64,000 nucleotides of DNA, from contig CALOBR010000011.1 in NCBI GenBank assembly GCA_942491665.1, positions 1-64,000 on the forward strand, read 5' to 3'. Below the pieces are notes generated by a model, which ran no database searches, had not been told where the DNA came from, and saw only the letters and a program-made list of their open reading frames with translations. This DNA comes from CAVQGZ01 sp942491665 (GTDB taxonomy: Bacteria > Actinomycetota > Actinomycetes > Jiangellales > Jiangellaceae). Positions 42,480 to 52,825 of the stretch are shown one piece after another; position 1 is the first letter of the stretch; the number at the start of each line of letters is the position of its first letter. Position numbers and translations under genes: made by a program.

Positions 42480-43333
42480 TGGCGACGTCCACGTCACTGC
42501 CCCCGGCCGCGAGCGAGCCGGCCCCACGCATCCGCCGGCGTGGGCCGCTGCGCTGGGTGCGCGACAACATCATCACGATCGCCGGTATCGGGGCCATCGC
42601 CTACCTGCTGCTGCCCAACGTCGTCGTCACCGTGATGTCGTTCAACGACCCGGTGGGACGGTTCAACTTCTCGTGGAACCAGTTCTCCCTGGATGCGTGG
42701 ACCGACCCCTGTGCGGTCGCGGGCATGTGCGAGTCGCTGGCGCTGAGCCTGCAGATAGGCCTCCTGTCGACGATTGCCGCCCTGGCTCTCGGCACCCTGG
42801 TCGCCTTTGCGCTGTCGCGGCACCGGTTCCGGGGCCGCTCGTCCACCAACCTGCTGGTGTTCTTCCCGATGGCCACCCCCGAGGTCGTCATGGGGTCGTC
42901 CCTGCTCGCGCTGTTCGTCAACACCCAGATCCCGCTCGGGTTCCGCACGATCCTCATCGCGCACATCATGTTCTTGATCAGCTACGTCGTGGTGACGGTC
43001 AAGGCCCGTCTCGCCGGCCTCGACCCCCGGCTCGAGCAGGCTGCGATGGACCTGTACGCGAACGAACGCACCACGTTCTGGCGCATCACGTTCCCGCTCG
43101 TGCTGCCCGGTATCGCGGCGGCCGGACTGCTGGCCTTCGCCCTGTCGTTCGACGACTTCATCATCACCAACTTCAACGCCGGTGGTGAGGTGACGTTCCC
43201 GATGTTTGTGTGGGGAGCCGCGCAGCGCGGCGTGCCGCCTCAGGTGAACGTCATCGGTGCGCTCATGTTCATCTTGGCCCTGCTGGTCGTCCTCGGCTCC
43301 GAGGTCGCCCGGCGTCGCAAGGCGCGTCGATAG
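42479..43333 (+). CDS. potC: Polyamine ABC transporter permease PotC
   Basis: Second permease, 284 residues, six membrane segments. The conserved segment NVVVTVMSFNDPVGRFNFSW and the EAA loop LEQAAMDLYANERTTFWRIT match PotC. SFDDFIITNFNAGGEVTFPM is characteristic of polyamine permeases. It begins with TGATG overlap and is followed 1 base after its stop by an oxidoreductase gene. Confidence 0.93.
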   Translation: MATSTSLPPAASEPAPRIRRRGPLRWVRDNIITIAGIGAIAYLLLPNVVVTVMSFNDPVGRFNFSWNQFSLDAWTDPCAVAGMCESLALSLQIGLLSTIAALALGTLVAFALSRHRFRGRSSTNLLVFFPMATPEVVMGSSLLALFVNTQIPLGFRTILIAHIMFLISYVVVTVKARLAGLDPRLEQAAMDLYANERTTFWRITFPLVLPGIAAAGLLAFALSFDDFIITNFNAGGEVTFPMFVWGAAQRGVPPQVNVIGALMFILALLVVLGSEVARRRKARR

Positions 43334-43334
43334 C

Positions 43335-44738
43335 GTGCCCATCACTGACGCTCACCTACGTTCGCTCGCCGATGCCGAGCCCGTCCCCTTCTGGCTCGAC
43401 ACGACGGCACCCGAGGCCGGTCCCACCCTGGCCGGCACCGTCGAGGCCGACCTGGTGGTCGTCGGCGGCGGGTACACCGGGCTGTGGACCGCGCTCATGG
43501 CCAAGGAGCGCGACCCGTCGCGCAGCGTCGTGCTGCTGGAGGCGCACCGCATGGGGTCGGCCGCCTCTGGCCGCAACGGGGGGTTCTGCTCGTCCAGCCT
43601 TACCCACGGTCTGGCCAACGGGCTGTCGCGCTGGCCCGACGAGATTGCCGAGCTCGAACGGCAGGGTCTGGCCAACCTCGATGACATCGAGGCCACCCTC
43701 ACGCGGTACGGCATCGACGCGGAGCTCGAGCGCACCGGCGAGATCACCGTTGCCACGCAGCCGTGGCACCTCGAGGGCGGGGGCGACCTGCTCGACCCGC
43801 TGCGAACGTTCGGGCACGACGCCGAGTGGTTGGACGCCGACGCCCTGCAGGCGCACGTGCACTCGCCGACCTACCTGGGTGGGCTGTGGGACAAGTCCGG
43901 CACCGCGCTCGTCAACCCGGCGAAGCTGGCGTGGGGCCTGTCCGAGGCCGCCCGCAGCCTCGGGGTGGACATCTACGAGGACACCCCGGCCGTGCGCCTG
44001 GAGAAGGATGGCGCCGCCTTGCGTGTGCAGGCGGAGTTCGGGTCCGTCCGCACCGATCGGGTCGCGTTGGCCACCAACGCCTTTCCGTCGCTGCTGCGCC
44101 GAGTGAAGCACTACATCGTCCCGGTCTGGGACTACGTGCTGATGACCGAGCCGCTCACGCCCGCGCAGCATGCGTCCATCGGCTGGGATGGCCGCGAGGG
44201 GCTCTCGGATGCGGCCAACCAGTTCCACTACTACCGGCTCTCGGCCGACAACCGCATTCTCTGGGGCGGCTACGACGCCGTGTACTACGCCGGTGGACGC
44301 GTGGCGGCGGAGAAGGAGCACCGCGCGGCCACCTACATGACGCTGGCCAAGAACTTCTTCACCACCTTCCCGCAGCTCGCCGACGTGGGCTTCAGCCACC
44401 GCTGGGGCGGGGTCATCGACACGTGCAGCCGGTTCTCGCCGTTCTGGGGGCAGGCCTACGGCGGGCGGGTCGCCTACGTGGTCGGGTACACGGGCCTCGG
44501 CGTCGCGGCGACCCGCTTCGGCGCGAACGTGATGCTCGACCTTCTCGGCGGTGAGCGAACCGAACGGACCGCGTTGCGCATGGTGACGAGCAAGCCGCTG
44601 CCGTTCCCGCCCGAGCCGGTGCGTACGGGCGTCGTGCAGCTCACGCGCCACTCGATCGCCGCCGCTGACGCGAACGAGGGGCGACGCAACCTGTGGCTGC
44701 AGACCCTGGACCGCCTCGGACTCGGCTTCGACTCGTGA
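43335..44738 (+). CDS. FAD-dependent DadA-type oxidoreductase (copy 2)
   Basis: A 467-residue DAO-family flavoprotein. The FAD motif LVVVGGGYTGLWTALMAKER is near residue 37, followed by GSAASGRNGGFCSSSLTHG. The C-terminal FAD contact is VVGYTGLGVAATRFGANV. It is related to, but clearly different from, the leftward-operon copy, so the two probably take different amines. I chose the GTG at 43335, just after the potC stop. As the distal gene of the pot operon it likely oxidises an imported polyamine or its product. Confidence 0.85.
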   Translation: MPITDAHLRSLADAEPVPFWLDTTAPEAGPTLAGTVEADLVVVGGGYTGLWTALMAKERDPSRSVVLLEAHRMGSAASGRNGGFCSSSLTHGLANGLSRWPDEIAELERQGLANLDDIEATLTRYGIDAELERTGEITVATQPWHLEGGGDLLDPLRTFGHDAEWLDADALQAHVHSPTYLGGLWDKSGTALVNPAKLAWGLSEAARSLGVDIYEDTPAVRLEKDGAALRVQAEFGSVRTDRVALATNAFPSLLRRVKHYIVPVWDYVLMTEPLTPAQHASIGWDGREGLSDAANQFHYYRLSADNRILWGGYDAVYYAGGRVAAEKEHRAATYMTLAKNFFTTFPQLADVGFSHRWGGVIDTCSRFSPFWGQAYGGRVAYVVGYTGLGVAATRFGANVMLDLLGGERTERTALRMVTSKPLPFPPEPVRTGVVQLTRHSIAAADANEGRRNLWLQTLDRLGLGFDS

Positions 44739-44781
44739 CCCCTGTACCGCTACCACCCCAGCACCGGCGAAAGGCACTCTC

Positions 44782-46281
<1,500 letters not shown>

Positions 46282-46294
46282 TGCGCGGCGCGGT

Positions 46295-46525
46295 CTACTT
46301 CTTGCGGCGGTTGACCAGCAGAGCGCCCGTCGCCATGCCGCCGACAAAGACGAGCGCGAGCAGGATGGTCAGCGGCATCGTGACGGTCGCGAAGAGCAGC
46401 GAGACCTCGGCCTCGTTCCAGTTCACGGCAATCAGGGCCACGGCCGCCACGGCGAGGACGATGGCGACGATCTGTCGGGGGCCGAATCCGTCCGTGGCGC
46501 CCTTGGCAGGTTCTTTGCTCGACAT
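46295..46525 (-). CDS. Small LapA-like (DUF1049-type) membrane protein
   Basis: A 76-residue protein with two membrane helices (IVAIVLAVAAVALIAVNW and LTILLALVFVGGMATGALLV) separated by WNEAEVSLLFATVTMP, and a basic end NRRKK. This matches the lipopolysaccharide-assembly-A (LapA/DUF1049) fold seen in many actinobacteria without LPS, where its function is unknown. CATCCT lies 6 bases before the ATG on this strand. It is the only leftward gene between mmsA and the acyl-CoA dehydrogenase. Confidence 0.8.
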   Translation of the reverse strand: MSSKEPAKGATDGFGPRQIVAIVLAVAAVALIAVNWNEAEVSLLFATVTMPLTILLALVFVGGMATGALLVNRRKK

Positions 46526-46543
46526 GCGGGAAGGATGCCACGG

Positions 46544-48340
46544 ATGACCAGCGATCTGATGTCGCGGCGCGACCTCGACTTCCTCCTCTACGAATGGCTC
46601 GACGTGCTGTCCCTCACGACACGCGAGCGCTACGCCGAGCACTCGCGGGAGACGTTCGACGCGGCCCTGGACGTCTCGGCCGAGGTTGCCGCCGAGCGGT
46701 TCGCTCCGCACAACAAGACTGCGGACGCCCACGAGCCGACGTTCGACGGCGCGCGCGTCCATCTCGTCGACGAGGTCAAGCCGGCGCTGGACGCGTTCTG
46801 GCAGACAGGCCTGCTCGCGGCCAGCATGGACGCCGCCATCGGTGGGCTGCAGTTTCCCTACGTCGTCACAGCGGCGTGCACGTCGTGGTTCCAGGCGGCC
46901 AACGTCGGCACGTCCGGCTACCCGTTCCTCACCCAGGCCAACGCCAACCTGCTGCTTGCCCACGCCTCGCCCGAGCAGATCGAGCGCTGGGTCAGGCCGA
47001 TGGTCGAGGGGCGGTTCTTCGGCACCATGTGCCTGTCCGAGCCGCAGGCGGGCTCGTCGCTGGCCGACGTCGTGACGCGGGCCGAGCCGCAGCCCGACGG
47101 CACCTACCGGCTCGTCGGCACGAAGATGTGGATCTCTGGCGGCGACCACGACCTCAGCGAGAACATCGTCCACCTCGTGCTGGCGAAGATCCCTGGCGGC
47201 CCGCTCGGCGTCAAGGGCATCTCGCTGTTCGTCGTGCCCAAGTGGCTGGTCGAGGACGACGGCCGTCTCGGCGAACGCAACGACGTGGTGCTGGCCGGGC
47301 TCAACCACAAGATGGGCTATCGCGGCACGGTCAACACCGTGCTCAGCTTCGGCGAAGGCGTCCACACGCCCGGCGGCGCCCCGGGGGCCGTCGGCTACCT
47401 CGTCGGTGAGGCGAACCGCGGCCTGGCCGCCATGTTCCACATGATGAACGAGGCGCGCATCGGGGTCGGCGCCGGGGCCGCCGCGCTGGGCAGCACCGGG
47501 TACCTGAAGTCGCTGCGCTACGCCCGCGAGCGCACCCAGGGCCGTCCGATCGGCGACAAGTCGCCCACATCACCCCCCGTGGCGCTGATCGAGCACGCCG
47601 ACGTGCGCCGGATGCTGCTGGCGCAGAAGGCATACGTCGAAGGTGCCTGGGCGCTGGTGCTCTACTGCGCACGGCTGGTCGACGAGGAGAAGACCGCCCC
47701 GGACGCCGACGTCAGGGCCCGGGCGCACCTGCTGCTGGATGTGCTCACACCCATCGCGAAGAGCTGGCCGTCACAGTGGTGCCTGGCCGCCAACGACCTG
47801 GCGATCCAGGTGCACGGCGGGTACGGCTACACGCGCGACTACGACGTCGAGCAGCACTACCGCGACAACCGGCTGAACCCGATCCACGAGGGGACGCACG
47901 GCATCCAGGGGCTCGACCTGCTGGGACGCAAGGTGGTCATGGGGTCCGGCGCCGGACTGCGTGTGCTCGCCGAGACGATCGGGGCCACCGTTGCCCGGGC
48001 TCGCGACTGCGGCGGGGAGAGAGCGCAGATGGCCGACGTGCTGGCCGACGCGCTCGCGCGGGTGGGGGAGGTGACGGCCATGCTGTGGGAGGCCGGTGAC
48101 CCAGCGGTCACGCTGGCCAACGCCAGCGTGTACCTCGAAGCCGTCGGCCACGTCGTGGTCGCGTGGCTGTGGCTCGATCAGCGGCTGGTGGCCGGCGAGC
48201 GGCCCGGCGACCTGTACGACGGCAAGCGACAGGCTGCCCGGTACTTCTACCGTTACGAGCTGCCGCGGGTGCATCCCCAGCTCGACCTGCTGGCCTCGCT
48301 GGACCGCACCACGCTCGACATGGCCGACGGCTGGTTCTAG
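46544..48340 (+). CDS. Acyl-CoA dehydrogenase (FadE5-like, long form)
   Basis: Flavin enzyme of 598 residues that introduces a double bond next to acyl-CoA. It belongs to the long FadE5-like group with a C-terminal extension. Visible: FGTMCLSEPQAGSSLADV, the FAD/substrate segment GTKMWISGGDHD, and the catalytic Glu in NPIHEGTHGIQGLDLLGRK. The ATG at 46544 has GGAAGG 9 bases upstream; the ATG at 46535 is too close. It shares its upstream region with the divergent LapA-like gene. A link to polyamine breakdown is not evident; it may serve fatty acid oxidation. Confidence 0.9.
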   Translation: MTSDLMSRRDLDFLLYEWLDVLSLTTRERYAEHSRETFDAALDVSAEVAAERFAPHNKTADAHEPTFDGARVHLVDEVKPALDAFWQTGLLAASMDAAIGGLQFPYVVTAACTSWFQAANVGTSGYPFLTQANANLLLAHASPEQIERWVRPMVEGRFFGTMCLSEPQAGSSLADVVTRAEPQPDGTYRLVGTKMWISGGDHDLSENIVHLVLAKIPGGPLGVKGISLFVVPKWLVEDDGRLGERNDVVLAGLNHKMGYRGTVNTVLSFGEGVHTPGGAPGAVGYLVGEANRGLAAMFHMMNEARIGVGAGAAALGSTGYLKSLRYARERTQGRPIGDKSPTSPPVALIEHADVRRMLLAQKAYVEGAWALVLYCARLVDEEKTAPDADVRARAHLLLDVLTPIAKSWPSQWCLAANDLAIQVHGGYGYTRDYDVEQHYRDNRLNPIHEGTHGIQGLDLLGRKVVMGSGAGLRVLAETIGATVARARDCGGERAQMADVLADALARVGEVTAMLWEAGDPAVTLANASVYLEAVGHVVVAWLWLDQRLVAGERPGDLYDGKRQAARYFYRYELPRVHPQLDLLASLDRTTLDMADGWF

Positions 48341-48358
48341 CGCGTCAGCCGGCTCGGC

Positions 48359-48475
48359 TCAGCGGCAGGTGCAGCGGCGCTCGCGCGGGACGCCGGCGAA
48401 GATCTGGTCGACGTGCATTCCACAGCCGGAGTAGGTCATCTTCCGGCACTTCGGGCACACGGCAGGGCTGCACAT
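48359..48475 (-). CDS. 38-residue cysteine-rich small protein
   Basis: A tiny protein, MCSPAVCPKCRKMTYSGCG near its start and RRCTCR at its end, with six cysteines. The CPKC pair and the CTC end suggest a bound metal, probably zinc or copper. AGGAG lies 6 bases before the ATG, and TACAGT (48519-48524 on this strand) is a good -10 box about 40 bases upstream. Short proteins of this pattern (CxxC...C...CTC) occur in other actinobacteria but have no known function that I recall. A perfect ATACCCCC/GGGGGTAT palindrome lies just upstream. Confidence 0.75.
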   Translation of the reverse strand: MCSPAVCPKCRKMTYSGCGMHVDQIFAGVPRERRCTCR

Positions 48476-48523
48476 GATGGTCTCCTCGCAGGGGTGACGT
48501 GGGGGTGGCGTTGAGACAACTGT

Positions 48524-48539
48524 ATACCCCCGGGGGTAT
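48524..48539. promoter_or_regulatory. CsoR-like 16-base palindrome in a divergent promoter
   Basis: ATACCCCC directly joined to GGGGGTAT is a perfect palindrome. It abuts the TACAGT -10 of the small cysteine protein and lies 11 bases before the saccharopine-dehydrogenase-like gene. TACCCC...GGGGTA arms are typical of operators of the copper sensor CsoR and relatives. No csoR gene is in the window. Confidence 0.55.
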
Positions 48540-48549
48540 CAGAGCAACT

Positions 48550-49776
48550 ATGTTCCGAGCCATGCGTGTTCTCATCGTGGGCGCGGGAGGCGTGGGTTCG
48601 GCGACCGCGCTGATCTTGGCCCGGCGTGGTTTCGCCGATCGCGTCGTCGTCGCCGACTACACCGTCGACCGTGCGCGGGCGGTGGTGGACCGCATCGGTG
48701 AGCCCGGCTTCGTTGCCGCCGAGATCGATGCCGCAGACCCGCACGCGGTCGCCGGGGTGTGCCGCGCCCACGACATCACCCACGTGCTGAACGCCGTCGA
48801 CCCCCGCTTCGTGCTGTCGATCTTCGAGGGCGCGTTCGTCGCTGGAGCCGACTACCTCGACACCGCGATGAGCCTGTCCAGCCCCCACCCCGACGCTCCC
48901 CACGAGAAGTGCGGCGTGAAGCTGGGCGACGAGCAGCTGGCGCAGTCCGGCACGTGGGCCGACTCCGGGCGTCTCGCGCTGGTCGGCATGGGCGTCGAGC
49001 CGGGGCTGGCCGACGTGTTCGCGCGCTACGCGGCCGACCACCTGTTCGCATCCATCGACGAGTTGGGGGTGCGCGACGCGTCCAACCTCGAGATCGTCGG
49101 GTACGACTTCGCGCCGACGTTCTCGATCTGGACCACGATCGAGGAGTGCCTCAACCCCCCGGTGATATGGGAGGCCGATCGCGGCTGGTTCACCACCGAG
49201 CCGTTCAGCGAGCCGGAGGTGTTCGACTTTCCCGGCGGCATCGGGCCGGTGGAGTGCGTCAACGTGGAGCACGAAGAAGTGCTGCTGATGCCGCGATGGG
49301 TGGACGCCGGACGGGTGACCTTCAAGTTCGGCCTCGGCGACGAGTTCATCGAGGTGCTGCGCACGCTGCACAAGCTGGGCCTCGACCGCACCGAGAAGGT
49401 ACGTGCCGCCGACGCCTACGTCAGCCCGCGTGACGTGGTGGCGGCCGTGCTTCCCGACCCGGCAACCCTCGGCGACCGGATGACCGGCGTGACCTGCGCT
49501 GGGCTGTGGGTGCGAGGCACTGGCAAGGACGGCAACCCTCGTGACGCCTACCTCTACCACCTCGCCGACAACGAGCAGGCGATGGCCGAGTGGGGCTCGC
49601 AGGCGGTCGTGTGGCAGACCGCGCTCGGCCCGTCCGTCGCGCTGGAGCTGCTCGCCGAGAAGGAGTGGTCAGGGGCAGGGGTGCTCGGCCCCGAGGCGTT
49701 CGACGCGGTCCCGTTCCTCGACCTGCTCAGCTCGGGCTACGGGCAGGAGTGGGTAGTGCAGGAGCGCACCCCGTAG
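48550..49776 (+). CDS. Saccharopine dehydrogenase-like NAD(P) oxidoreductase
   Basis: A 408-residue protein with an N-terminal Rossmann fold (MRVLIVGAGGVGSATALILA) and the saccharopine-dehydrogenase C-terminal domain (MGVEPGLADVFARYAADHL, GTGKDGNPRDAYLYHLADN). Such proteins catalyse reductive or oxidative C-N bond reactions between an amino acid and an aldehyde; carboxynorspermidine dehydrogenase is one relative, so an aminoaldehyde substrate would suit this locus. Function not determined. The ATG at 48550 has TATCAG 7 bases upstream; an ATG at 48562 begins the Rossmann strand and is an alternative. Confidence 0.85.
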   Translation: MFRAMRVLIVGAGGVGSATALILARRGFADRVVVADYTVDRARAVVDRIGEPGFVAAEIDAADPHAVAGVCRAHDITHVLNAVDPRFVLSIFEGAFVAGADYLDTAMSLSSPHPDAPHEKCGVKLGDEQLAQSGTWADSGRLALVGMGVEPGLADVFARYAADHLFASIDELGVRDASNLEIVGYDFAPTFSIWTTIEECLNPPVIWEADRGWFTTEPFSEPEVFDFPGGIGPVECVNVEHEEVLLMPRWVDAGRVTFKFGLGDEFIEVLRTLHKLGLDRTEKVRAADAYVSPRDVVAAVLPDPATLGDRMTGVTCAGLWVRGTGKDGNPRDAYLYHLADNEQAMAEWGSQAVVWQTALGPSVALELLAEKEWSGAGVLGPEAFDAVPFLDLLSSGYGQEWVVQERTP

Positions 49777-49791
49777 CGGCTCACCCAGGCG

Positions 49792-51120
49792 TCACGCCTG
49801 GGCGGCAAAGGCCTGCTCGATGATGGTCAGGCCCTCGTCGAGCAGGTCGTCGGAGATGACCAGCGGCGGCAAGAAGCGCAGCACGTTGCCGAACGTGCCG
49901 CAGGTCAGGGTCACCAGGCCGGTGCGGTGGCAGTAGCCGGCCACGGCAGCGGTCAAGGCTGCGTCCGGTTGGGTCGTCCCCGGCGCCACGAGCTCCACGG
50001 CGATCATGGCGCCGCGTCCGCGCACGTCGCCGATGGACGGGTGGTCGGCGGCCAGCTTCTCCAGCCGCGGGAGCATCACCGACTCGATGTGCCGCGCGCG
50101 GGAGATCAGGCCGTCCTGCTCGATCGTCTCGATGGCCCCCATGGCTGCCGCGCAGGCGACCGGGTTGCCGCCGTAGGTTCCGCCGAGCCCACCGACGTGG
50201 GCGGCGTCCATGACGTCGGCCCGTCCGGTGACCCCGGCCAGCGGCATGCCGCCGGCGATGCCCTTGGCCACGGTGATCAGGTCGGGGACGACCCCTTCGT
50301 GGTCGCAGGCGAACCACTCGCCGGTGCGTCCGAAGCCGGTCTGAATCTCGTCTGCGACGAGCAGGACGCCGTTGTCGGTGCACCACTGCGACAGCCGCGG
50401 CATGAAGCCGTCGGCTGGCACGACGAACCCGCCCTCGCCCTGGATCGGCTCGATCACGACCGCCGCCAGCGTCGCCGCACCCACCTGCTTCTCGAGCATG
50501 GTGATGGCGCGCTCGGCCGCGTCGACACCCGAGATCGGCAGAGGTTCGCGGAACGGGTAGCTCATGGGTACGCGGTAGACCTCGGGCGCGAACGGCCCGA
50601 ACGAGTGCTTGTAGGGCATCGACTTGGCCGTCAGCGCCATCGTCAGGTTGGTGCGGCCGTGGTAGGCGTGGTCGAACACGGCCACCGCCGGCTTGCCGGT
50701 GAAGGCGCGGGCGACCTTGATGGCGTTCTCCACGGCCTCGGCGCCGGAGTTGAACAACGCCGAGCGCTTGTCGTGCGTGCCTGGAGTGAGCCGGTTGAGC
50801 TGCTCGCACACGGCGACGTACCCCTCGTAGGGGGTGACCATGAAGCAGGTGTGCAAGAACGAGTCGGCCTGGTCGGTGATCTGGTTGACCACCCGCGGCG
50901 CGGCATGGCCCACGTTGGTGACGGCTATGCCCGAGCCGAAGTCGATCAGCTGGTTGTCGTCGGCGTCGAGCAGGATCGCTCCACCGGCCGCGACGACGTA
51001 GGCCGGCAGCGTCGTGCCTATGCCACGGGCGACGGCGGCCGACTTGCGCTCGGCCAGCTCGCGGGACCGTGGGCCGGGGATCTCGGTGACCAGGCGGCGC
51101 TGCTGCGGGATGCTGCTCAT
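49792..51120 (-). CDS. gabT: 4-aminobutyrate-2-oxoglutarate transaminase
   Basis: PLP enzyme of 442 residues that turns GABA into succinate semialdehyde. Motifs: FNSGAEAVENAIKVARAFTG, PIQGEGGFVVPADGF, VADEIQTGFGRTGEW and the PLP Lys in ITVAKGIAGGMPLAG. I chose the ATG at 51120. TACGCT lies 7 bases upstream, giving a leaderless transcript; a longer frame upstream reads as non-coding. It is divergent from gabD, with about 95 bases between starts, and converges with the saccharopine-dehydrogenase-like gene. Confidence 0.94.
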   Translation of the reverse strand: MSSIPQQRRLVTEIPGPRSRELAERKSAAVARGIGTTLPAYVVAAGGAILLDADDNQLIDFGSGIAVTNVGHAAPRVVNQITDQADSFLHTCFMVTPYEGYVAVCEQLNRLTPGTHDKRSALFNSGAEAVENAIKVARAFTGKPAVAVFDHAYHGRTNLTMALTAKSMPYKHSFGPFAPEVYRVPMSYPFREPLPISGVDAAERAITMLEKQVGAATLAAVVIEPIQGEGGFVVPADGFMPRLSQWCTDNGVLLVADEIQTGFGRTGEWFACDHEGVVPDLITVAKGIAGGMPLAGVTGRADVMDAAHVGGLGGTYGGNPVACAAAMGAIETIEQDGLISRARHIESVMLPRLEKLAADHPSIGDVRGRGAMIAVELVAPGTTQPDAALTAAVAGYCHRTGLVTLTCGTFGNVLRFLPPLVISDDLLDEGLTIIEQAFAAQA

Positions 51121-51127
51121 GGGCGCA

Positions 51128-51133
51128 AGCGTA
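51128..51133 (-). promoter_or_regulatory. -10 element for leaderless gabT transcript
   Basis: On the minus strand TACGCT fits TANNNT and is 7 bases before the gabT ATG. The same 95-base region holds TAGCGT (51155-51160) for gabD on the plus strand, so both genes could be controlled by one regulator. Confidence 0.55.
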
Positions 51134-51215
51134 GGGCCGACCTGACCGGCGCGATAGCGTCCGCACCAGGGCCCACCAGGGGCCGCTAGGCAGGGACGGA
51201 GCGAGGACGGGACAC

Positions 51216-52703
51216 ATGGCGACAGACGGTCACAGCGAGGGTGTCGCACGCGAGAGGGCAGTGCTCGACGGGGTGCCGAACGGGCTGCTGATCGGCGGGC
51301 AGTGGGTCGCGTCGAGTGAGGGCACCGCGTTCGAGGTGTACGACCCGTCCACCGGTCTGGCCCTCACCGATGTCGCCAACGCGACGCCGGCCGACGGGGT
51401 GGCCGCCCTCGACGCCGCGGTTGCCGCCCAGCCCGCGTGGGCGCGCGTCGCGCCCCGGGAGCGCAGCGAGATCCTGCGGCGGGCGTTCGAGCTGCTGCAC
51501 GAGCGGCTGGACGACCTGGCGCTGCTCATGACGCTGGAGATGGGCAAGCCGATCGCGGAGTCGCGCGGTGAGATCGTCTACGCCGCAGAGTTCTTCCGGT
51601 GGTTCGCCGAAGAGGCGGTACGCATCCACGGGGACTACCGAGTGGCGCCCGCCGGTGACAAGCGGATCCTCACCCTGCAGCAGCCGGTCGGGCCGTGCGT
51701 GCTCATCACGCCGTGGAACTTCCCCATGGCCATGGGCACCCGCAAGATCGGACCGGCGGTGGCGGCAGGCTGCACGATGGTGATCAAGCCGGCCGCCGAG
51801 ACCCCGCTGTCGATGCTGGCGCTCGCCGGAATCATGGCCGAGGCCGGGCTTCCCGACGGGGTGCTGAACGTGGTGACGACCCGCTCGTCCGGTGCGGTGA
51901 TGGAGCCGCTGATCCGGGACGGACGGGCGCGCAAGCTGTCGTTCACCGGCTCGACGTCGGTCGGCCAGCGGCTCGTGGAGCAGTCCGCGCAGCAGGTGCT
52001 GCGGGTGTCGATGGAGCTCGGTGGCAACGCCCCGTTCCTTGTGTTCGCCGACGCCGACCTCGACGCCGCCGTGGAGGGTGCCGTCCAGGCGAAGATGCGC
52101 AACATCGGTGAGGCGTGCACAGCGGCCAACCGCTTCTTGGTCGCTGACCAGGTGGCCGAGGATTTCTCGTCCCGGCTCGCCGACCGGCTCAGCGCGATGA
52201 CCGTCGGGCGCGGCGTGGACGAGAGCGTGCAGGTCGGGCCGGTGATCACCGAGAAGGCGCGGGCCGACATACTGGCCCTGGTCGGCGACGCCACCGACCG
52301 GGGCGCGCGGGTGCTGACCGGGGGAGCGGCGGTCGACGGACCGGGCTTCTTCGTCGCCCCGACGGTGCTGGCCGACGTCCCGGCGGATGCGCGCGTCGGG
52401 CACGAGGAGATCTTCGGGCCGGTAGCCCCGGTGATCCGGTTCTCGTCCGAGCAGGAGGCCCTGGCCCTGGCCAACGGCTCGGAGTTCGGGCTGATCGCGT
52501 ACGCGTTCACCCAAGACCTCGCCCGTGGCCTGCGGGTCAGCGAGGCGCTCGAGTCGGGCATGGTCGCGCTCAACGCCGGCGTCATCTCCAACCCGGCTGC
52601 CCCCTTCGGCGGCGTCAAGTCGTCCGGCTTCGGCCGCGAAGGCGGCCGCGAAGGGATAGCCGAGTACCTGGAGACCAAGTACGTAGGCATAGGCGGCCTG
52701 TAG
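51216..52703 (+). CDS. gabD: Succinate-semialdehyde dehydrogenase (NAD(P))
   Basis: Aldehyde dehydrogenase of 495 residues that completes GABA degradation to succinate. It has TPWNFPMAMGTRKIGPAVAA, SFTGSTSVGQRLVEQ, catalytic Glu in MELGGNAPF and catalytic Cys in IGEACTAANRF, and ends FGREGGREGIAEYLETKY as in GabD. The ATG follows GAGGACGG. A divergent gabT shares its promoter region, so GABA made from polyamines upstream can be carried to the TCA cycle. Confidence 0.94.
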   Translation: MATDGHSEGVARERAVLDGVPNGLLIGGQWVASSEGTAFEVYDPSTGLALTDVANATPADGVAALDAAVAAQPAWARVAPRERSEILRRAFELLHERLDDLALLMTLEMGKPIAESRGEIVYAAEFFRWFAEEAVRIHGDYRVAPAGDKRILTLQQPVGPCVLITPWNFPMAMGTRKIGPAVAAGCTMVIKPAAETPLSMLALAGIMAEAGLPDGVLNVVTTRSSGAVMEPLIRDGRARKLSFTGSTSVGQRLVEQSAQQVLRVSMELGGNAPFLVFADADLDAAVEGAVQAKMRNIGEACTAANRFLVADQVAEDFSSRLADRLSAMTVGRGVDESVQVGPVITEKARADILALVGDATDRGARVLTGGAAVDGPGFFVAPTVLADVPADARVGHEEIFGPVAPVIRFSSEQEALALANGSEFGLIAYAFTQDLARGLRVSEALESGMVALNAGVISNPAAPFGGVKSSGFGREGGREGIAEYLETKYVGIGGL

Positions 52704-52765
52704 CCCCCGTCCCCGCCCCACCAGCCCCGCCCCCGCACCCGCCCACCCGGCCCCGACCCACTGCG

Positions 52766-52825
52766 CGTGATCTTGGCTCTGTGGCCGCATGGGCTCGGCT
52801 ATGCGGCGGTACCGCCAAGATCACG
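52766..52825. repeat. Composite palindromic repeat, left of the DUF559 gene
   Basis: CGTGATCTTGGC-N6-GCCGCAT (52766-52790) is followed after 10 bases by its inverse, ATGCGGC-N6-GCCAAGATCACG (52801-52825). The arms are perfect. It lies where gabD and the leftward DUF559 gene converge and includes the last codons of the latter, so it could act as a two-way terminator. The unit recurs at 53800-53897. Confidence 0.85.

Noticed and set aside
52704..52765. Proline/CCCC-rich tail after gabD as a repeat
   Set aside because: It is a short C-rich stretch with no regular unit; only the palindrome from 52766 is convincing.
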